Part shown: piece by piece, positions 1 to 11,494 of the stretch
Numbering within the stretch: position 1 is the stretch's first letter
Layout of the letters: every line of letters starts with the position of its first letter
NCBI GenBank assembly: GCA_003586115.2
Contig: QVOM02000074.1
Span: forward strand, 3,700,147 to 3,764,146
DNA from: Salvator merianae
Lineage: Eukaryota; Chordata; Lepidosauria; Squamata; Teiidae
Length of the DNA stretch: 64,000 bases
Reading direction: 5' to 3'
The notes under the pieces: model-generated
Told to the model about the DNA's origin: nothing
Seen by the model: the letters and a program-made list of their open reading frames with translations, nothing else
Database searches by the model: none
Made by a program: the position numbers and the translations under genes

Positions 1-659
1 CAGTGTTGCTGGCTCCATGGTCTAGAGAAGACCATGGTAGATGGCTCTCTTCTTCTTCAATACCTACTAGCCTTGTAGACTTACTAGGTGATTTTGAGAC
101 CTTGGCAGAAATTGAGCGTAGGCACATCTATATGCTAGACCTTTTGTGAGGACTTGTACTCTACTGAAGAAGGCCTATTAGGCTCCAAAGAAGAATGAAG
201 CCAGCCACTGCAGTATTCCCTAGAACGCATGGCTGGCAAAAGTGGACTGTCATATGCCCATGGGAACCAGGTAAGACCCCATGGACCCAATAGTAGGATA
301 GTGAGGCACAGTCCAGAAGTTTGTAGGGCACAACTGAGGCCAGGATACAATCCAGGGAGGCAGCAGGTTTGATTAGGGAAGAGGGAAGCCAAAGTCTGTT
401 TGGGAGGGGTTTGTAAATAGTTCAACCAACAGGCCAGTTCTAGATTCTGGGTTGAGTGGTCTGTCCCAATGCCTCTTTGGGTTTGTTATGAACCAAACTG
501 GCATTTTATGTACATCCCTGTCCAGTAAACAAGACCTTGAAGTATGTAAAATTTTGAACTTGTTCCAATTTTTATTCTGGACCATCCAGCAGCAATTTAT
601 GTATTTCCTCCTAAATACCAAAATCTGGGATTTATTAAAGTTGTCTTGGAGGTTGCCTT

Positions 660-1060
660 CTTTCTAATATTCAGTGAAGATATTTAAGTCCTAAAAATAC
701 AGAGGCAAGTGCATCATCACCAGAATATAATAGTTCATACATTTTCAAGAAGGTGGGGAAATGTTCTTGCAATATTAATATAGGCTCCAAATTGTTTAAG
801 ATGTTAAATAGAACTGGGTACAGAATACATTCTTGCCTAACTTCTTGCTCCATTATTATTTCATTTGAGAGATAGCTATTACTGCATCTAATTTGTACCT
901 GGGAATCTTTATAGAGGAATTTTATTAGCCAGAAGATTTGTTTATCATAGAGAAGTTTAACTAGCTTGTTGTATAAGCTTTCTGTGGACAAAGTCAAAAA
1001 TGACCTTGGTGTTCACAGAGTTTCTCCATATATATCTCTTAGTTTCCTTTTAGACCTAAG
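660..1060 (-). pseudogene. decayed non-LTR retrotransposon RT fragment
   Basis: The - strand frame at 671-997 carries reverse-transcriptase hallmarks: VRQECILYPVLFNI (RT-family form VRQGC-L-P-LFN) followed by LLYSGDDALAS, a one-residue-expanded form of the YADD catalytic box. Upstream residues (NKLVKLLYDKQIFWLIKF) fit the palm helix before it. Stops and frameshifts interrupt it on both sides. The clade is unclear; it resembles Rex1/R4-like elements more than the L1, L2 or CR1 copies elsewhere in the window, but this is inferred from motifs only. Confidence 0.6.
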
Positions 1061-1213
1061 GCTCCAGACCAAGAATTAGTCCTGCTTATCTTGAATACTG
1101 CAGTTCTGGTGGAAGAGTCAGTTACCATACTGATACAGTTTTTAGGTTGGTAGATAGATATTTAAGAATCCTTGTAGCATAACAGGGGAAATTGCTTTCT
1201 AAGGTGGTGATTC

Positions 1214-1310
1214 TTAGGTCAGTTTTTATTTTATTTATTTATTTTCCACCCTTCACCAAAAGGTGCCAGGGATGGTCACAATAAAAAAAATATAAAATAT
1301 ATAAAGTATT
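1214..1310 (-). repeat. L2-type LINE 3' tail remnant
   Basis: A T/A-rich run (tttattttatttatttatt) followed by ccacccttcaccaaaaggtgccagg-like sequence and a-rich DNA resembles the reverse complement of the L2 3' end seen more fully at 19944-20030 and 43060-43130. A close match lies at 32985-33055, again directly beside a copy of the 1-kb TIR family. Confidence 0.5.
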
Positions 1311-1371
1311 CTTAAAACATATTTGCTGCTCCACTAGATTCTTAATCTGATAATCAGATCAAAGAATCTAA

Positions 1372-2444
1372 GGCCGCGGTCGGACATCGTCAATGTAATC
1401 TGTATAGAAGAGTACACGCAGTGAATTCATCTTCTGGTCATTCCCACAGTTACAATTTAACACAGAGTCAATTCGTACTTGCTCGTTCCCACACTGATAT
1501 TTCCCGTGCTTGGCAGTACCCTTTCTGCCTCCACCCCTCATCAAATTCTCCTCCCTATGCAGTCAGCGATTGGCTGCAGTCCCAACGTTCAAACCTTGAC
1601 GTCACAGGGGCGGGAAAGTCAAGCTCCGCTCTCTGCATGTCCCCACTGCTGCCTCAGAACATGGATTAACTTGGCAGCATTACTAGTCATTTGCCATTTG
1701 CTCCTCCCTGCAGCCTCTGTCTACCGAAGCAGAACTTAAAAACTACCGTTCACTTTAAAACTATGAACTTTAACAAACTAAGCTTTTGAAATGCGCAGTT
1801 CTGCTATCCTGCTGTTTCACTTTAACTAAGCTTTTGAAATGCGGAGTTCTGCTATCCTGCTGATTCACTTTAGCGCAACTGCGCAATTTAAAAGTAGCGG
1901 GAGAGGTCCATAACAAAGGGAAAAAGTGGGGAGGGAATGTGGGGGGGCTCGACTATTTTTAACTGTGTGCTGACCAGGCAAAACTCCAAACAGGCGCAGT
2001 TTATTTTTTCCTTTAAAGAGCAGACGGAAGTGGAGAAAGCCTTTAATTTCTTCCTGGCAGGACCGCAGCTTAGCGAAGAAGGAGGACGATTTCTTTTCCC
2101 CTGGCAGCGAGGGAAGGGGTGATAATGGAGGCAGAGGAAACTAATGGGCTTCCTGCCCACCCACAAAGTCTGTCATTGGACGGCACAAAATGGGGATCCC
2201 TCCCTCTGCACGCCCCCCAAAACAGTACGGTCCCTCTCAAATAATCGCTTTCCCCGTGCCCACAGCACAAAGTAAAGCGCACTAGCGATCTGGAACGGCT
2301 TGAGAGTTCATTAAATCCGAAGACAAAGTAATCCGGATTTAGCCTATTTAATCCATAAAAATTACGGAACGGCAAGATCCTGTCGGGACAGCGGGAACTG
2401 AAGACGGGCTGTAAACTGATTAAATGCCCTGTCGGAACGCAGCC
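1372..2444 (+). mobile_element. non-autonomous TIR element, family A copy 1 (Harbinger-like)
   Basis: The ends are inverted: GGCCGCGGTCGGACA at the left and, on the other strand, GGCTGCGTTCCGACA at the right, with the similarity running on into TTAATC-like sequence. A 3-bp direct repeat TAA flanks both ends (1369-1371 and 2445-2447). TAA-type 3-bp duplications and GGC-rich termini fit the PIF/Harbinger superfamily; that class is inferred. No transposase is encoded. The interior is CpG-rich and contains an inverted CCAAT box, a perfect CRE and a GC box near 1568-1612, and a 48-bp tandem duplication at 1776-1871. Homologous copies are at 30146-31112 and, inverted, from 33059. Confidence 0.82.
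1776..1871 (+). repeat. 48-bp tandem duplication inside family A copy 1
   Basis: Two adjacent 48-bp units (1776-1823 and 1824-1871) both begin aactaagcttttgaaatgcg and differ at two bases. The second family A copy at 30146 lacks this doubling, so it arose within this copy or its sublineage. Confidence 0.85.
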
Positions 2445-3849
2445 TAAATGTATCTAGATTGCTGTCCATTCTTACACCTATAGTAAATCTCACACAATAG
2501 AAAAAGCATTAGATGAAAATGTCTTTTCCCTCCAAGTCACTGGGGATGGAGGCATTTAATACACACAGACTGAAGCAATTACAGTTTTGACCCAGTAAAA
2601 TCTTGGCAGCATTTAACAAATTACCCTTACAATGTCTATAACTATAAAAACTAGTTTTCATTATTGAGCAGGTGGGAATATTTTACAATTAAAGTTTCAT
2701 TGTCTGCATAAGATCTGGTATTAAGATCACCAGTTATAAACAGAAATGCATCAGGGAATTATTGAATAATTGATTCTAAGCACTGGTACAATTTAATCCA
2801 GATTGCAGTAGTTAAGAGTTGTTAGTCTACAGGGAGGGATGGAGGCATTGATAATAAGGAAGCTATGACTTTCAAATTTTGGTTCCCCGGAAGTCAGGGC
2901 AGCCAAACAGGCATGTTCTAGTCATGCCACGTTATTTTATGCTAATCTTTCAATCATGTTATTTTATGTATTTATGATATGTGCATGCTGAGTAAGACTA
3001 CGAATGCGGAGAAGGAACGTGGGAATATTTGGACTAAGGCTGGGATGCCTTTTCTCAAGATTTTATGGCATGCAATTCAAGGACGCAGATGGCTGAGTTG
3101 TGTTAAGAGACAGGGACATTACCAAGCACTGTAATGTAGGGGCAGGGAAAAGAATAAGCTGAGTATAATTAAAGAAGATCTTAAGAACTAAATCACTTTT
3201 ACAACTAGATTCTTTGCCAAGGATGTCTGCATAAAGGATATATTCTTGCACTGGAGGGAGTCCTTTATTTCTGCCTGAGATTTCTGAGATATAGTTGCCC
3301 ATATCCTGTAGTTGCCCATGTATCCCAACTAGAAAACCAGGGAAGGAACCTACTTTTAATAAAGCCAATCACTTACTTCAGTGCCCTCCTTGCTTTAGCA
3401 GGGGGAGGTTCAGTATAAGATCATGCAACCCCCACTCTTGTTGGGAGTCTGGATGCTAGGCAAGTTATCTGCAGCAAATCTGACACTTTTCATATCAAAG
3501 AAAGTTCTGCTCTATGAAGTACTACCTTAGGAAATATGCAATTTGATAAAGAGGCAATAGTATCCCACATAATAAAGGGACAAAATTATTTTACTGTTTT
3601 TATTAAGGATTTCTCCTCTAGATGAATGATGATGTTTTAACTTACTACTGGTGGGTAGTGCGTTGGCCATCCTAAAATTAACAGCCTACCACCTTATAGC
3701 TGATGAAGATTTTACAATGCCAGCTGTCCATCCTTGGGGGAATTCTAACAAAGAAGTGAACTTCAGGGTCTGATTGACAGGGGTTTAAGCATTGCAAAAA
3801 CTTCTTGATTCAGAATTTTCACCAGTCTGCTTTTTATCAGTTTCTCATG

Positions 3850-4300
3850 GTTGTGTTGTTAACCTATCTACATACATGTAATCCAAGTCTGCACGCTATA
3901 TATGGCTGTGTTTGAACACTATTTGGAAACTTTAGTTTACACAGAATTCTGCAGTCAGACTGATCACAGTGAACAGGAGGCCCAGTTATATGATACCAAC
4001 AGTGTCCCAATGTAGTTGGTTTCCATTATGTTTTGAAGTGCTGATTTTGGTCTATATACCTCTTGACCTATAAGTTCAGGGTACAGTGTTTTATAAATAT
4101 CTTTCCCTGTTTATAATTATCTAGAGTATGATATCTTCATCTGAAGCACTCCTCTGAGTGTCCTCTCAAGCAGAAGTTAGAAAGAGTGAGGGCTTTCTCA
4201 CCAGATACCTGCTAATTATGCCGTTTCTGCCAGTTTTTGAGCACCAACTTTTGGTTTCAATTTAGCCCGGATGTCCATTACTGTCAATTAGGGTGAGAGT
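3850..4300 (+). pseudogene. decayed L2-clade LINE, ORF C-terminal fragment
   Basis: Reading + strand with shifts, about 3900-4080 gives NSAVRLITVNRRPSYMIP and then SQCSWFPLCFEVLI. This matches the C-terminal block of L2 elements (QNAA-RLLTG----HITP-L-QLHWLP--FRI-FKVL), which is well preserved at 43326-44144. Stops are frequent. The ends are vague. Confidence 0.55.
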
Positions 4301-4375
4301 TTTGCTGTGTTTGACCTTGTGTGAATATATATGTGCTCATAAATACCTGAAAGTATATTCAGATTAGTGATTATT

Positions 4376-5078
4376 GGGCCTGTTCGCACTTGGGAAAAGG
4401 TGAGGTTCGGGACGTGCGCTAGTACGTAGCTTCTGCACTTGCGTCCGGCCCGAGTTCACCCGAAATTCCCCTACCCCTACCCGATACTCACCGGAATCCG
4501 ACTAGCGGTAGACAAGAAGTTTGTAGTCTTCCTTGCCACCAACGCGATCGGGTTCGGTTCCGATGAGGTGCGTCCGCATCTCTTCCTGGATGGAAATGGT
4601 GAGGGGGCGGAGACTGCTTGTTCGCGCATGCCCGCCAGCAGAGTCCGGAAACACGCCCGCTTTGCGGACTGTTGCACGGAAACGGAACGTGTTGCAGTGG
4701 TAGACCGGACCCTCTCCAGAATCGGAGGCAGTTACTGATCGGAAACAGCACTCTGTTTTCGGACACAGAGCTGGTTTCCGATCGGTAACTGCCTCCGATT
4801 CCAGAGAGGGTCCAGTCTACCACTGCAACCCCCAACCGGAAGAGGCGACGTAACGACACACAGGAGCACCAATGGCACGCTATGCTGGGCGGGACTTCCG
4901 CCTGCTCCCATCCCGAACCGAACTATGGCGTTTCTCCCGTTCACACTGACAGCCAGCCAGTGCAGGATCCGGACATGTATAGCCACGGAGAGTGCGGACA
5001 GCCACGGGCGTACTTCATCCATACCGGACAGAACCCTAGTCACTGTTCCGGTATACAGAGGTAAGTGCGAAAACGCCC
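4376..5078 (+). mobile_element. Harbinger-like MITE, family B copy 1
   Basis: Left end GGGCCTGTTCGCACTTG and inverted right end GGGCGTTTTCGCACTTAC form a clear TIR pair. Flanks ATT/TTT are a possible degraded 3-bp duplication. GGGCC-rich ends with TTCGCACTT are typical of PIF/Harbinger MITEs in vertebrates (recalled, not searched). The interior shares blocks with 48330-49086, for example the stretch ending tttgtagtc followed by gatgagg. ORFs in it are not transposase-like. It contains a long hairpin at 4692-4828. Confidence 0.82.
4692..4828. repeat. long near-perfect hairpin inside family B element
   Basis: Arms 4692-4746 and 4774-4828 (55 nt each) are inverted copies with four mismatches, around a 27-nt loop. 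The arms start ttgcagtggtagac and end gatcggaaac. If transcribed within the KCNQ1 pre-mRNA it would form a stable stem. The younger-looking relative at 48330 does not obviously keep this hairpin. Confidence 0.9.
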
Positions 5079-5352
5079 TTTAAAACCGCCTGAATAAAAG
5101 GAGCAAATAATTCTTGGGTGCACAGAAAAAAAGCCTTCCAAACTCAGTTGCTCGTTGAGCCAGTTCAACACTCATCGTTGTACAGCCTCTTCGCTTCAAC
5201 AGACAAGGTACCAAGCCTGCAAAGGGTGCTGCTCACTGATAGGCCACTGAGTATGAAATCCCTGCCTCTCTGCTAAAGTAGTTTCCAACTCCTTAACTGC
5301 CAGCTTTTTGTTGTTGTTGTTGTTTGCAAAAGAAATGTTCTGAAAAAACTCG

Positions 5353-5372
5353 TCTCTCTCTCTCTCTCTCTC
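5353..5372 (+). repeat. (CT)n microsatellite
   Basis: About ten uninterrupted tc dinucleotides, followed by a C-rich stretch. Confidence 0.9.
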
Positions 5373-5387
5373 CCCTCTGTTATACAA

Positions 5388-5790
5388 AGTCTAGTATGCT
5401 TTTTAAGTACAGAAGGCAGGATAGAAGTTATTTTTTTTAGTAGCACTTTCAGCTTCCTTCAATCTTCAAAGTTCCCAGTGCTGGCAAGAGCTTGCTGGTG
5501 CCTCTCCGTTCCTGTCCAATTGTCCCATGCCTTCAAGCCCAGGCTGTGAAACAAAATAATTCTATTGAAGTCTCTCTCTCATCACTCCTGTTATTATATG
5601 AATAACAGTGTGCTTTTAAAGTACAGAAGGCAGCATAAGAATTATTTTTTAAGTTACACTTTCAGCTTCCTTTGATCTGTTTAATTGAGTGCAAAAGATC
5701 CCGGTGCCGGCAAGAGTTCACTGGTGCCCCTCCCTCCCTGTCTGATTGTCTGATGGGTTCCTGCAAGGCTGTGATTGGCGGAGGCGCCCC
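5388..5790 (+). repeat. imperfect ~200-bp tandem duplication
   Basis: Two neighbouring segments, about 5390-5540 and 5595-5765, share ordered blocks: tttaagtacagaaggcag / ttaaagtacagaaggcag, then cactttcagcttcctt, then a gtgctggcaagag / gtgccggcaagag block and a tctccgttcctgtcc / cctccctccctgtct block. Divergence is moderate with small indels. The unit is not recognised as a known family; it could be a dimeric SINE-like repeat or a local duplication. Confidence 0.75.
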
Positions 5791-6017
5791 CTGCTCAGCT
5801 CGAAGGTGACCTGAAAGCTCTTTTCTCCCAACTGTTGAAGGGGCAAATATTTACAGGCTTGGAGGCGCTTGGAGGCAGGATAAGACAAATTTTCTTATTT
5901 CCTTTGTGCCCCCCCCCGTGTCAAATTTGCCCAGAAGGCGCCTGAAATATCTAGTCTGAACATACCCTCAGTTTTTATGCTTCCCTTCCTAATTTACCTT
6001 TAGAACATTTTTGGTAA

Positions 6018-6347
<330 letters not shown>

Positions 6348-7221
6348 TAATATGCCATTCCTTTTATTGTATGTAATGCATGTTTGGTTGAATTTTTATC
6401 CAGTATTTGGTTTTTGGATTTCTGTCCAATATTTCTTTCTCAGTGTGTTCAGCAATGTATTGCTAGACTGTAAAGAAAAACTGTGCAAGAGAGGAGAAGG
6501 CATAGCTCTTGGCTGTGAAACGAGGAAAATTTCTGGGGGTTAATCAGTAGAAACTTGATTCAGTGGGAGGCCAAGAAGAAGGGAAGCCTGAGTCAGCCAG
6601 TGCAGGGCTGTGAAGTCAGAATAGAAACTAGTCAGCCAGTGAGACGGTATGAAGTGAGAGCGGTGTAGAAAGTTGGACTGGTGGAGTAGGAAAGCATGAA
6701 AGAGATAAGGGCTGACTAGGACTTCCATGAAAGAGCTATAAATCACTAGGCACCTAGGATAAAACAGTATAGGATAGGAGGTAATACACTATCTTTGTGG
6801 GCAGAAATAAAGGGCCTTTCACTTGGTGAGGCAGGCCACTGAGTTTGCTATGGAGAGAAGGCCTAGAGGCCCATGTACTGTACAGATTGAAGCCTTGCTT
6901 TGGAAGGACTGAGGGCAGGTCCTTTTGTGATGAATGGAGTATTCACTAGGTTAAAAAGACATCTGTGCCTGCAATTATTATTATGCTCATTTAAAAAAAT
7001 ATTTCAATAATTAATGATGTTTAGATTTTTGACTGCAGCTAGCAAAAACCTCTCAACCCTATGTTTGTAATCTTTCGCATTCTAACAATTTAGAATTATA
7101 TACAAGGACATAAACAATAGGTGGGAACAGCTTAAGAGGGTGGCAAATGTAATACCAACCATCACAAATGGATCTAGAGGTGATCCAAGAAATTACAGAC
7201 CTGTCAGCTAAACATCAATTA

Positions 7222-7338
7222 GCTAAGTTTTCTTTAGTGATGGTTTCTATTACTTGTTAGCTTATGAATCCTTGAATTAAATGTAAATTTTATATATCTT
7301 AAATAAATTTTAAAAAAAAACTTAAAAGAAAACTTAGC
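7222..7338. mobile_element. small MITE inside CR1
   Basis: Exact 14-bp inverted ends, GCTAAGTTTTCTTT (7222-7235) and AAAGAAAACTTAGC (7325-7338), bound an AT-rich 117-bp segment within the CR1 reading order. No clear target duplication was identified, so the superfamily is open. Confidence 0.65.
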
Positions 7339-7534
7339 CTGCACATAGAGGAGCAACCATGCCTTGCTAACTTGACAGAATTCTTTAAGAGAGTCAATAA
7401 GAATGTGGATAAAGCTGATTCAGTTGACATTGCCTTTCTGGGCTTCTTGATAGCATCTCTCATCAAAGACTCCTAAATAAACTCACCAGTTATGGTATAA
7501 ATGGATAGGTTCTGATCTGGATTAATAACACTGG

Positions 7535-7945
7535 TATACAGTGATTTTGGTGCCAACGATGTCTGAATGGTTTTATATGAAGTTTATGGCGCTGATTAAG
7601 AATATGACTTCGGTTTTGCCAGACTGGCTCTAGTTTCTGAGATATTTAATAGTTAAGTAGTTAATTAGTTAATAATTGTTATTAATGTCAGTGCTTCAAA
7701 AAGTAGCTTTTATAGCATTGTAGACCTACAAATTGAAATACAAAAAAATTATATGGGATATTTCATTACTTAAGACACTGTTAAAGAGTCAAAAGACAGA
7801 CCAAAAACTATTGCATGTGTTATCACACACAAGTCGCATTGGTGGAATGTATTATTTTCATGGATGTCCATTATCTCCAAATTTGAACCAATTCAGCAAA
7901 CGTAATGGGACTTTTTAATTCAGCACCCTCAAAATACCCTAAATC
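7535..7945. mobile_element. unclassified ~410-bp insertion in CR1
   Basis: CR1 coding similarity stops after ttaataac (about 7533) and resumes at tggctaaaggacagg (about 7973). The intervening AT-rich DNA starts with the short palindrome cactggtatacagtg and contains ggtgccaa near its left end and ttggcacc near its right end in inverted order, suggesting a TIR element. Boundaries and class are uncertain. Confidence 0.45.
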
Positions 7946-8877
7946 CATTCCAAAAACCTTGGCACCTGTGATTGGCTAAAGGACAGGAAATGGAGAATAG
8001 TAATAAAACAGACAATTCTCAAAGTGTAGGGAAGTAAAACGTGGGGTCCCCCAAGGTTCTGAATTGGGACCTGTGGTCTTTAATTTATTCATAAATGATC
8101 TAGAATTAGAGGTCAATAGTGAGATAGCAATGTTTGCTGTAACATTAAATTATTCATGGTAGTAAAAACTGAGATTGTGAAGAGCTCCAGAGGGGTCTCT
8201 TGACATTGAATGAATAGCCAATGAAGTGGTGAATGCCCTTCACTCTTAATAAGTGCAAAGTAATGCATATTGGGACAAAGAACCCCAATTACACCTATAC
8301 ATTGATGGGGGGCAGGCTTTCTGTGACAGACTAGGATCTTGGAGTTCTGGTGGATAGCTCAATGAAGGTGTCAACTCAGTATGCAGCAGCAGTGAGAAAA
8401 GCAAATTCAATGCTAAAAGTATTTAGAAAGGCAATAGAAAATAAATAAGTGTCACTGTGCCTCTTTATACATCTACAATGAGGCCACATTTCCAATATTG
8501 TATATACTTCTGGTCACCATGCCTCATGAACCATCTGTTATGAAATCAGGCTGCAACATCTAGGCCACTTCAACCTTGAAAGACAGAATTTATGAGGTGA
8601 CCTAATATAAAATCATGCATGGGTGTGGAAAAGATGGATAGAGAAAAATTCTCCCCTCCACTCCACAAACATACACTCATTGTAGGAAATGGACACCAGA
8701 GTAATTAAAGCAGTATTAAAGAATAATATCAATTTATCATTTTTAATGAGGAAATTGGTGTAGCTTTAATCTGTTAAAACTCAATGCATCTAACATCTTT
8801 ACTTTCATATATCATCTTAAGGTTAGTAAATCTAACATAAAATAATGTTTTAACTGAGTTTTTCCTGCACTGTGGCT

Positions 8878-8951
8878 CATAAAAAATGAACCACTCAGAG
8901 ACACCAGACACCTGATAGTCCTGGGCCTTTCTGAGCTGTTCATTTTTTATG
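8878..8951. repeat. AT-rich hairpin
   Basis: Arm 8878-8900 (cataaaaaatgaacc...) and its inverted partner 8929-8951 (...gttcattttttatg) pair at 20 of 23 positions around a ~28-nt loop. It lies just upstream of the family C MITE. Confidence 0.7.
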
Positions 8952-8985
8952 AACTGTAGTTCTGCACAAGTCTACTATTAACAGA

Positions 8986-9425
8986 GGCTGACTCTAGATG
9001 CCGGCCAAATATGGTGGCAGCAAATGATATTCCAGAGAAAAGCCCCTCCAGAACTATTGCTTGATGAACAGACAGTGCAGGGGCTCCTGGTGTCTGTGTA
9101 CAGTTTAGTGATGCACATATCCGTGTATTTCGCCAGCGCAAAATATCCAGATGTGTGCATCACCACCATTGTGCTTGTGCAGTCATCATCTTCAGCCTCC
9201 GCATATGTGCAGTGGTCAGAGTAATGATTGTGGCTGTGGCTAGAAGGTAAGTAATAGCACTATTTCAGGAAAACCCGCCACCAGCTTTGGGTTTTCCTGC
9301 TATAGGCTATCACGCCTTTTAGGGGGGATATAGCAGAGCTGTCATGGGGTTGCCACAGATATGTGTGGTAATCTCACCATAGCACAGCCATAATGGCATT
9401 ATATTTTCTCTGCCTGGATAGGGCC
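8986..9425 (+). mobile_element. Harbinger-like MITE, family C copy 1
   Basis: The left end GGCTGACTCTAGATG and, on the other strand, the right end GGCCCTATCCAGGCAGAG match the ends of the copy at 41886-42340, which is inverted relative to this one. Shared interior blocks include tgatattccagagaaa, the stretch around ggggttgcca, and the CpG-containing cgtgtatttcgccagcgcaaa-like region. No protein similarity is visible. Confidence 0.75.
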
Positions 9426-9649
9426 TGAATTTCAAGTACCAGTGTCTCATTCATAAATTCCAGCATGATCTTGTAACACATAAAAATTAAAGGTGGAGTT
9501 TTGTGTCTAGTCTAAAGCAATAGTTGTAACAATTTTTTCTTTGTAGATTTAATGGATAAAATATTGGATATCCAATATGAAAAGTAGTGTCTTTTAGGAT
9601 ATTGGCCCTGAATATAGTATGGGATGCTAGTAAGCTTTCATCAGAGGAC

Positions 9650-11218
9650 ATTTAATTAGAATTAATAATGAAATTAGGAAGGGAAGCCAAGATAACAGGC
9701 AAAAAGTGTTGGATGAGATTAAGAAGGAGAAGCGGAACTAAAGCAAAAACGAGATTGTTGAGAAGCTTTGAGAAATTTGAAAATTTTATAAAGGAAATTT
9801 TTAATGATGGTCGTGGAAGAAATGGAAATGAAATTGACTTATTTGAAGCAAAAAAGTTTTGAATTAGCTAATAACCCAGGAAAGTGGTTGGTGTACAAGT
9901 TGAGAAAGGAAAAAGCAAATAAATAAATAAAATAAAATTACAAAATTGAATGACACTGACAAAGAGGTAACAAATGGAGTAGACATCCAGAAAGTAATTG
10001 TGAATTTTATAAAGAACTTTACAAGAAAAGAGAAGTTTTGGAGAAAGACATTAAAGATTACTTGGGAAAACAAAAGTTACACAACAACACAGGATTATTT
10101 CAAACACTCCAAAAACACCAAAGGAATTCTTTGAAGAAATGAAGAAAATGAAGAGAGGGAAGGTGCCAGGTCCCGATGGCCTAACAGCAATTTATAAAAC
10201 GTTTCAAGAAGAACTACAAATACCATTATTGATGATGATGATGAATATATTAAATAGTGGGAAAATACCAAAAAGTTGGGGAAAAGCAGGGTCAAGTTTT
10301 AATGTTACCAAAAAATTACAGACCAATATCATTTTTGGACAATGATTATAATATTTTTGCAAGTATAATGGCAACAAGGCATAAACTTGTGTTAAATGAA
10401 TTATTCATCAGCACCAAGCTAGATTTCTTCCCAGAAGACAAATGAAGGTTAATATAAGGACTATAATTAATGTTATTGAATATCTGGATAGTCATAATGA
10501 GGTTCAAGCTGCATTAATTTATCTGGGTGCAGAAAAAGCTTTTAACAGTCTGAATTGGAACTTCATGTTTAATATTTTTGACAAGATGAACTTTGGAGAG
10601 AATTTTACAAAATGGATCAAGACAATATACTCTACTCCATCAGCTCAACCTGTAATTAACAGTGAAGTTTCACAAGATTTCCCAATACAAAACGTACAAG
10701 AAAGGGATGTCCACTTTCACCATTTTTATTTATATTGGCATTGGAGGTAATGAACAGAGCAATAAGGCAAGACAGTAATATTGAAAGTCTAAAGATTAAA
10801 AGAGAAGAGTATAAAATCAGAACTTTTGCAGATGACGTAGTGATTATTTTAAAAGATCCAAATGAATTGATAGAAACAGTGGTGGGTTTGAAAATTAATG
10901 AGAAAAAGACAAAAATAGTAGTAAAAAAATATGGGACGGAAGGAACAAGAATAACTTTGAAGAAAATCTGGATTTGATCTAGAAAAGAAGGTCGGATATT
11001 TAGGTTTGTTCTTGACTAAACAAAATCAAGCAAGAATTGGAGAGGAGGTCTAAACTGAGTTTATCATTACTGGGAATAATTTCAGCTATAAAGATGAATG
11101 TTTTGCCAAGAATGATGTTTCTGTTTCAATCTCTACTGGTAAGAATTAAGTATTATTTAAGTAACAGCAGAAAGACTTGATTAAGATTTATGTGTCAAGG
11201 TAAAAAGCCAAGAATATG
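9650..11218 (+). pseudogene. L1 LINE no. 1, 5' part of ORF2 remnant
   Basis: L1 reverse-transcriptase order is visible: GKVPGPDGLTA (10157 on), NYRPISFLDND (10316 on), ALIYLGAEKAFNSLNWNFMF (about 10510), and FADDVVIILKDP (about 10829) as the catalytic YADD-type box, then thumb-region sequence to 11218. Several frameshifts and stops make it non-functional. The element resumes after a hAT insertion (11227-11494), at 11503-11562, and again after the nested L1 at 16599. The left boundary is approximate. Confidence 0.88.
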
Positions 11219-11226
11219 ATCTAAAC

Positions 11227-11494
11227 CAGGGGTGGGCAAACTGCGGTCTGTTTGGCCGTCTAAAGCGGCCCACGATGGTCGCTTGTCGCCTAGCCCGCGC
11301 GCCGCCGTCGCCCCACCCACGTGCCGCCGTTGCACCGCCCACGCGCCTGCGCACCGCCGTCGCCCCACCGGCGCGCCGGTGGCGCACCGCCCACATGCCG
11401 GCAGCGCCCCGCCCACATGCCGGCGGCACCCCGCCCACGCGTCGGCATGCTGATGCTGACCTGGCCCCTGCACTGAAAAGTTTGCCCACCGCTG
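11227..11494. mobile_element. hAT-type MITE with 8-bp TSD
   Basis: The 268-bp element has ends CAGGGGTGGGCAAACT and, inverted, CAGCGGTGGGCAAACT. An exact 8-bp direct repeat ATCTAAAC flanks it (11219-11226 and 11495-11502). CAG-starting termini with 8-bp duplications are the hAT hallmark. The interior is very GC-rich with tandem copies of a cccacatgccggc-like unit. It is inserted into L1 no. 1, whose thumb-region sequence continues on the other side. Long ORFs in it on both strands are compositional artefacts. Confidence 0.93.

Larger units (their letters stand above)
7080..8740 (+). pseudogene. CR1 LINE, interrupted and decayed
   Basis: Reading + strand with shifts: GDPRNYRPVS near 7170, then LANLTEFFKRVNKNVDKADSVDIAFLGF near 7365 (CR1 RT), WIKDRKW-like sequence near 7965, NDLELEVNSEIAMF near 8090, KCKVMHIGTKN near 8255, and the CR1 C-terminal block (RPHFQYCIYFWSP-like) near 8490. 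CR1 order and motifs are preserved, but stops, frameshifts and two insertions (about 7222-7338 and 7535-7945) break it. It ends before the usual CR1 3' tail. Confidence 0.85.

Noticed and set aside
1568..1612. CCAAT box, CRE and GC box as a host gene promoter
   Set aside because: The cluster lies inside a repeated TIR element in an intron, and no first exon follows; it is reported as a property of the element instead.
4439..5064. ORFs of about 60-123 codons
   Set aside because: They fall within the family B MITE and its hairpin; frames on both strands mirror each other because of the inverted repeat.
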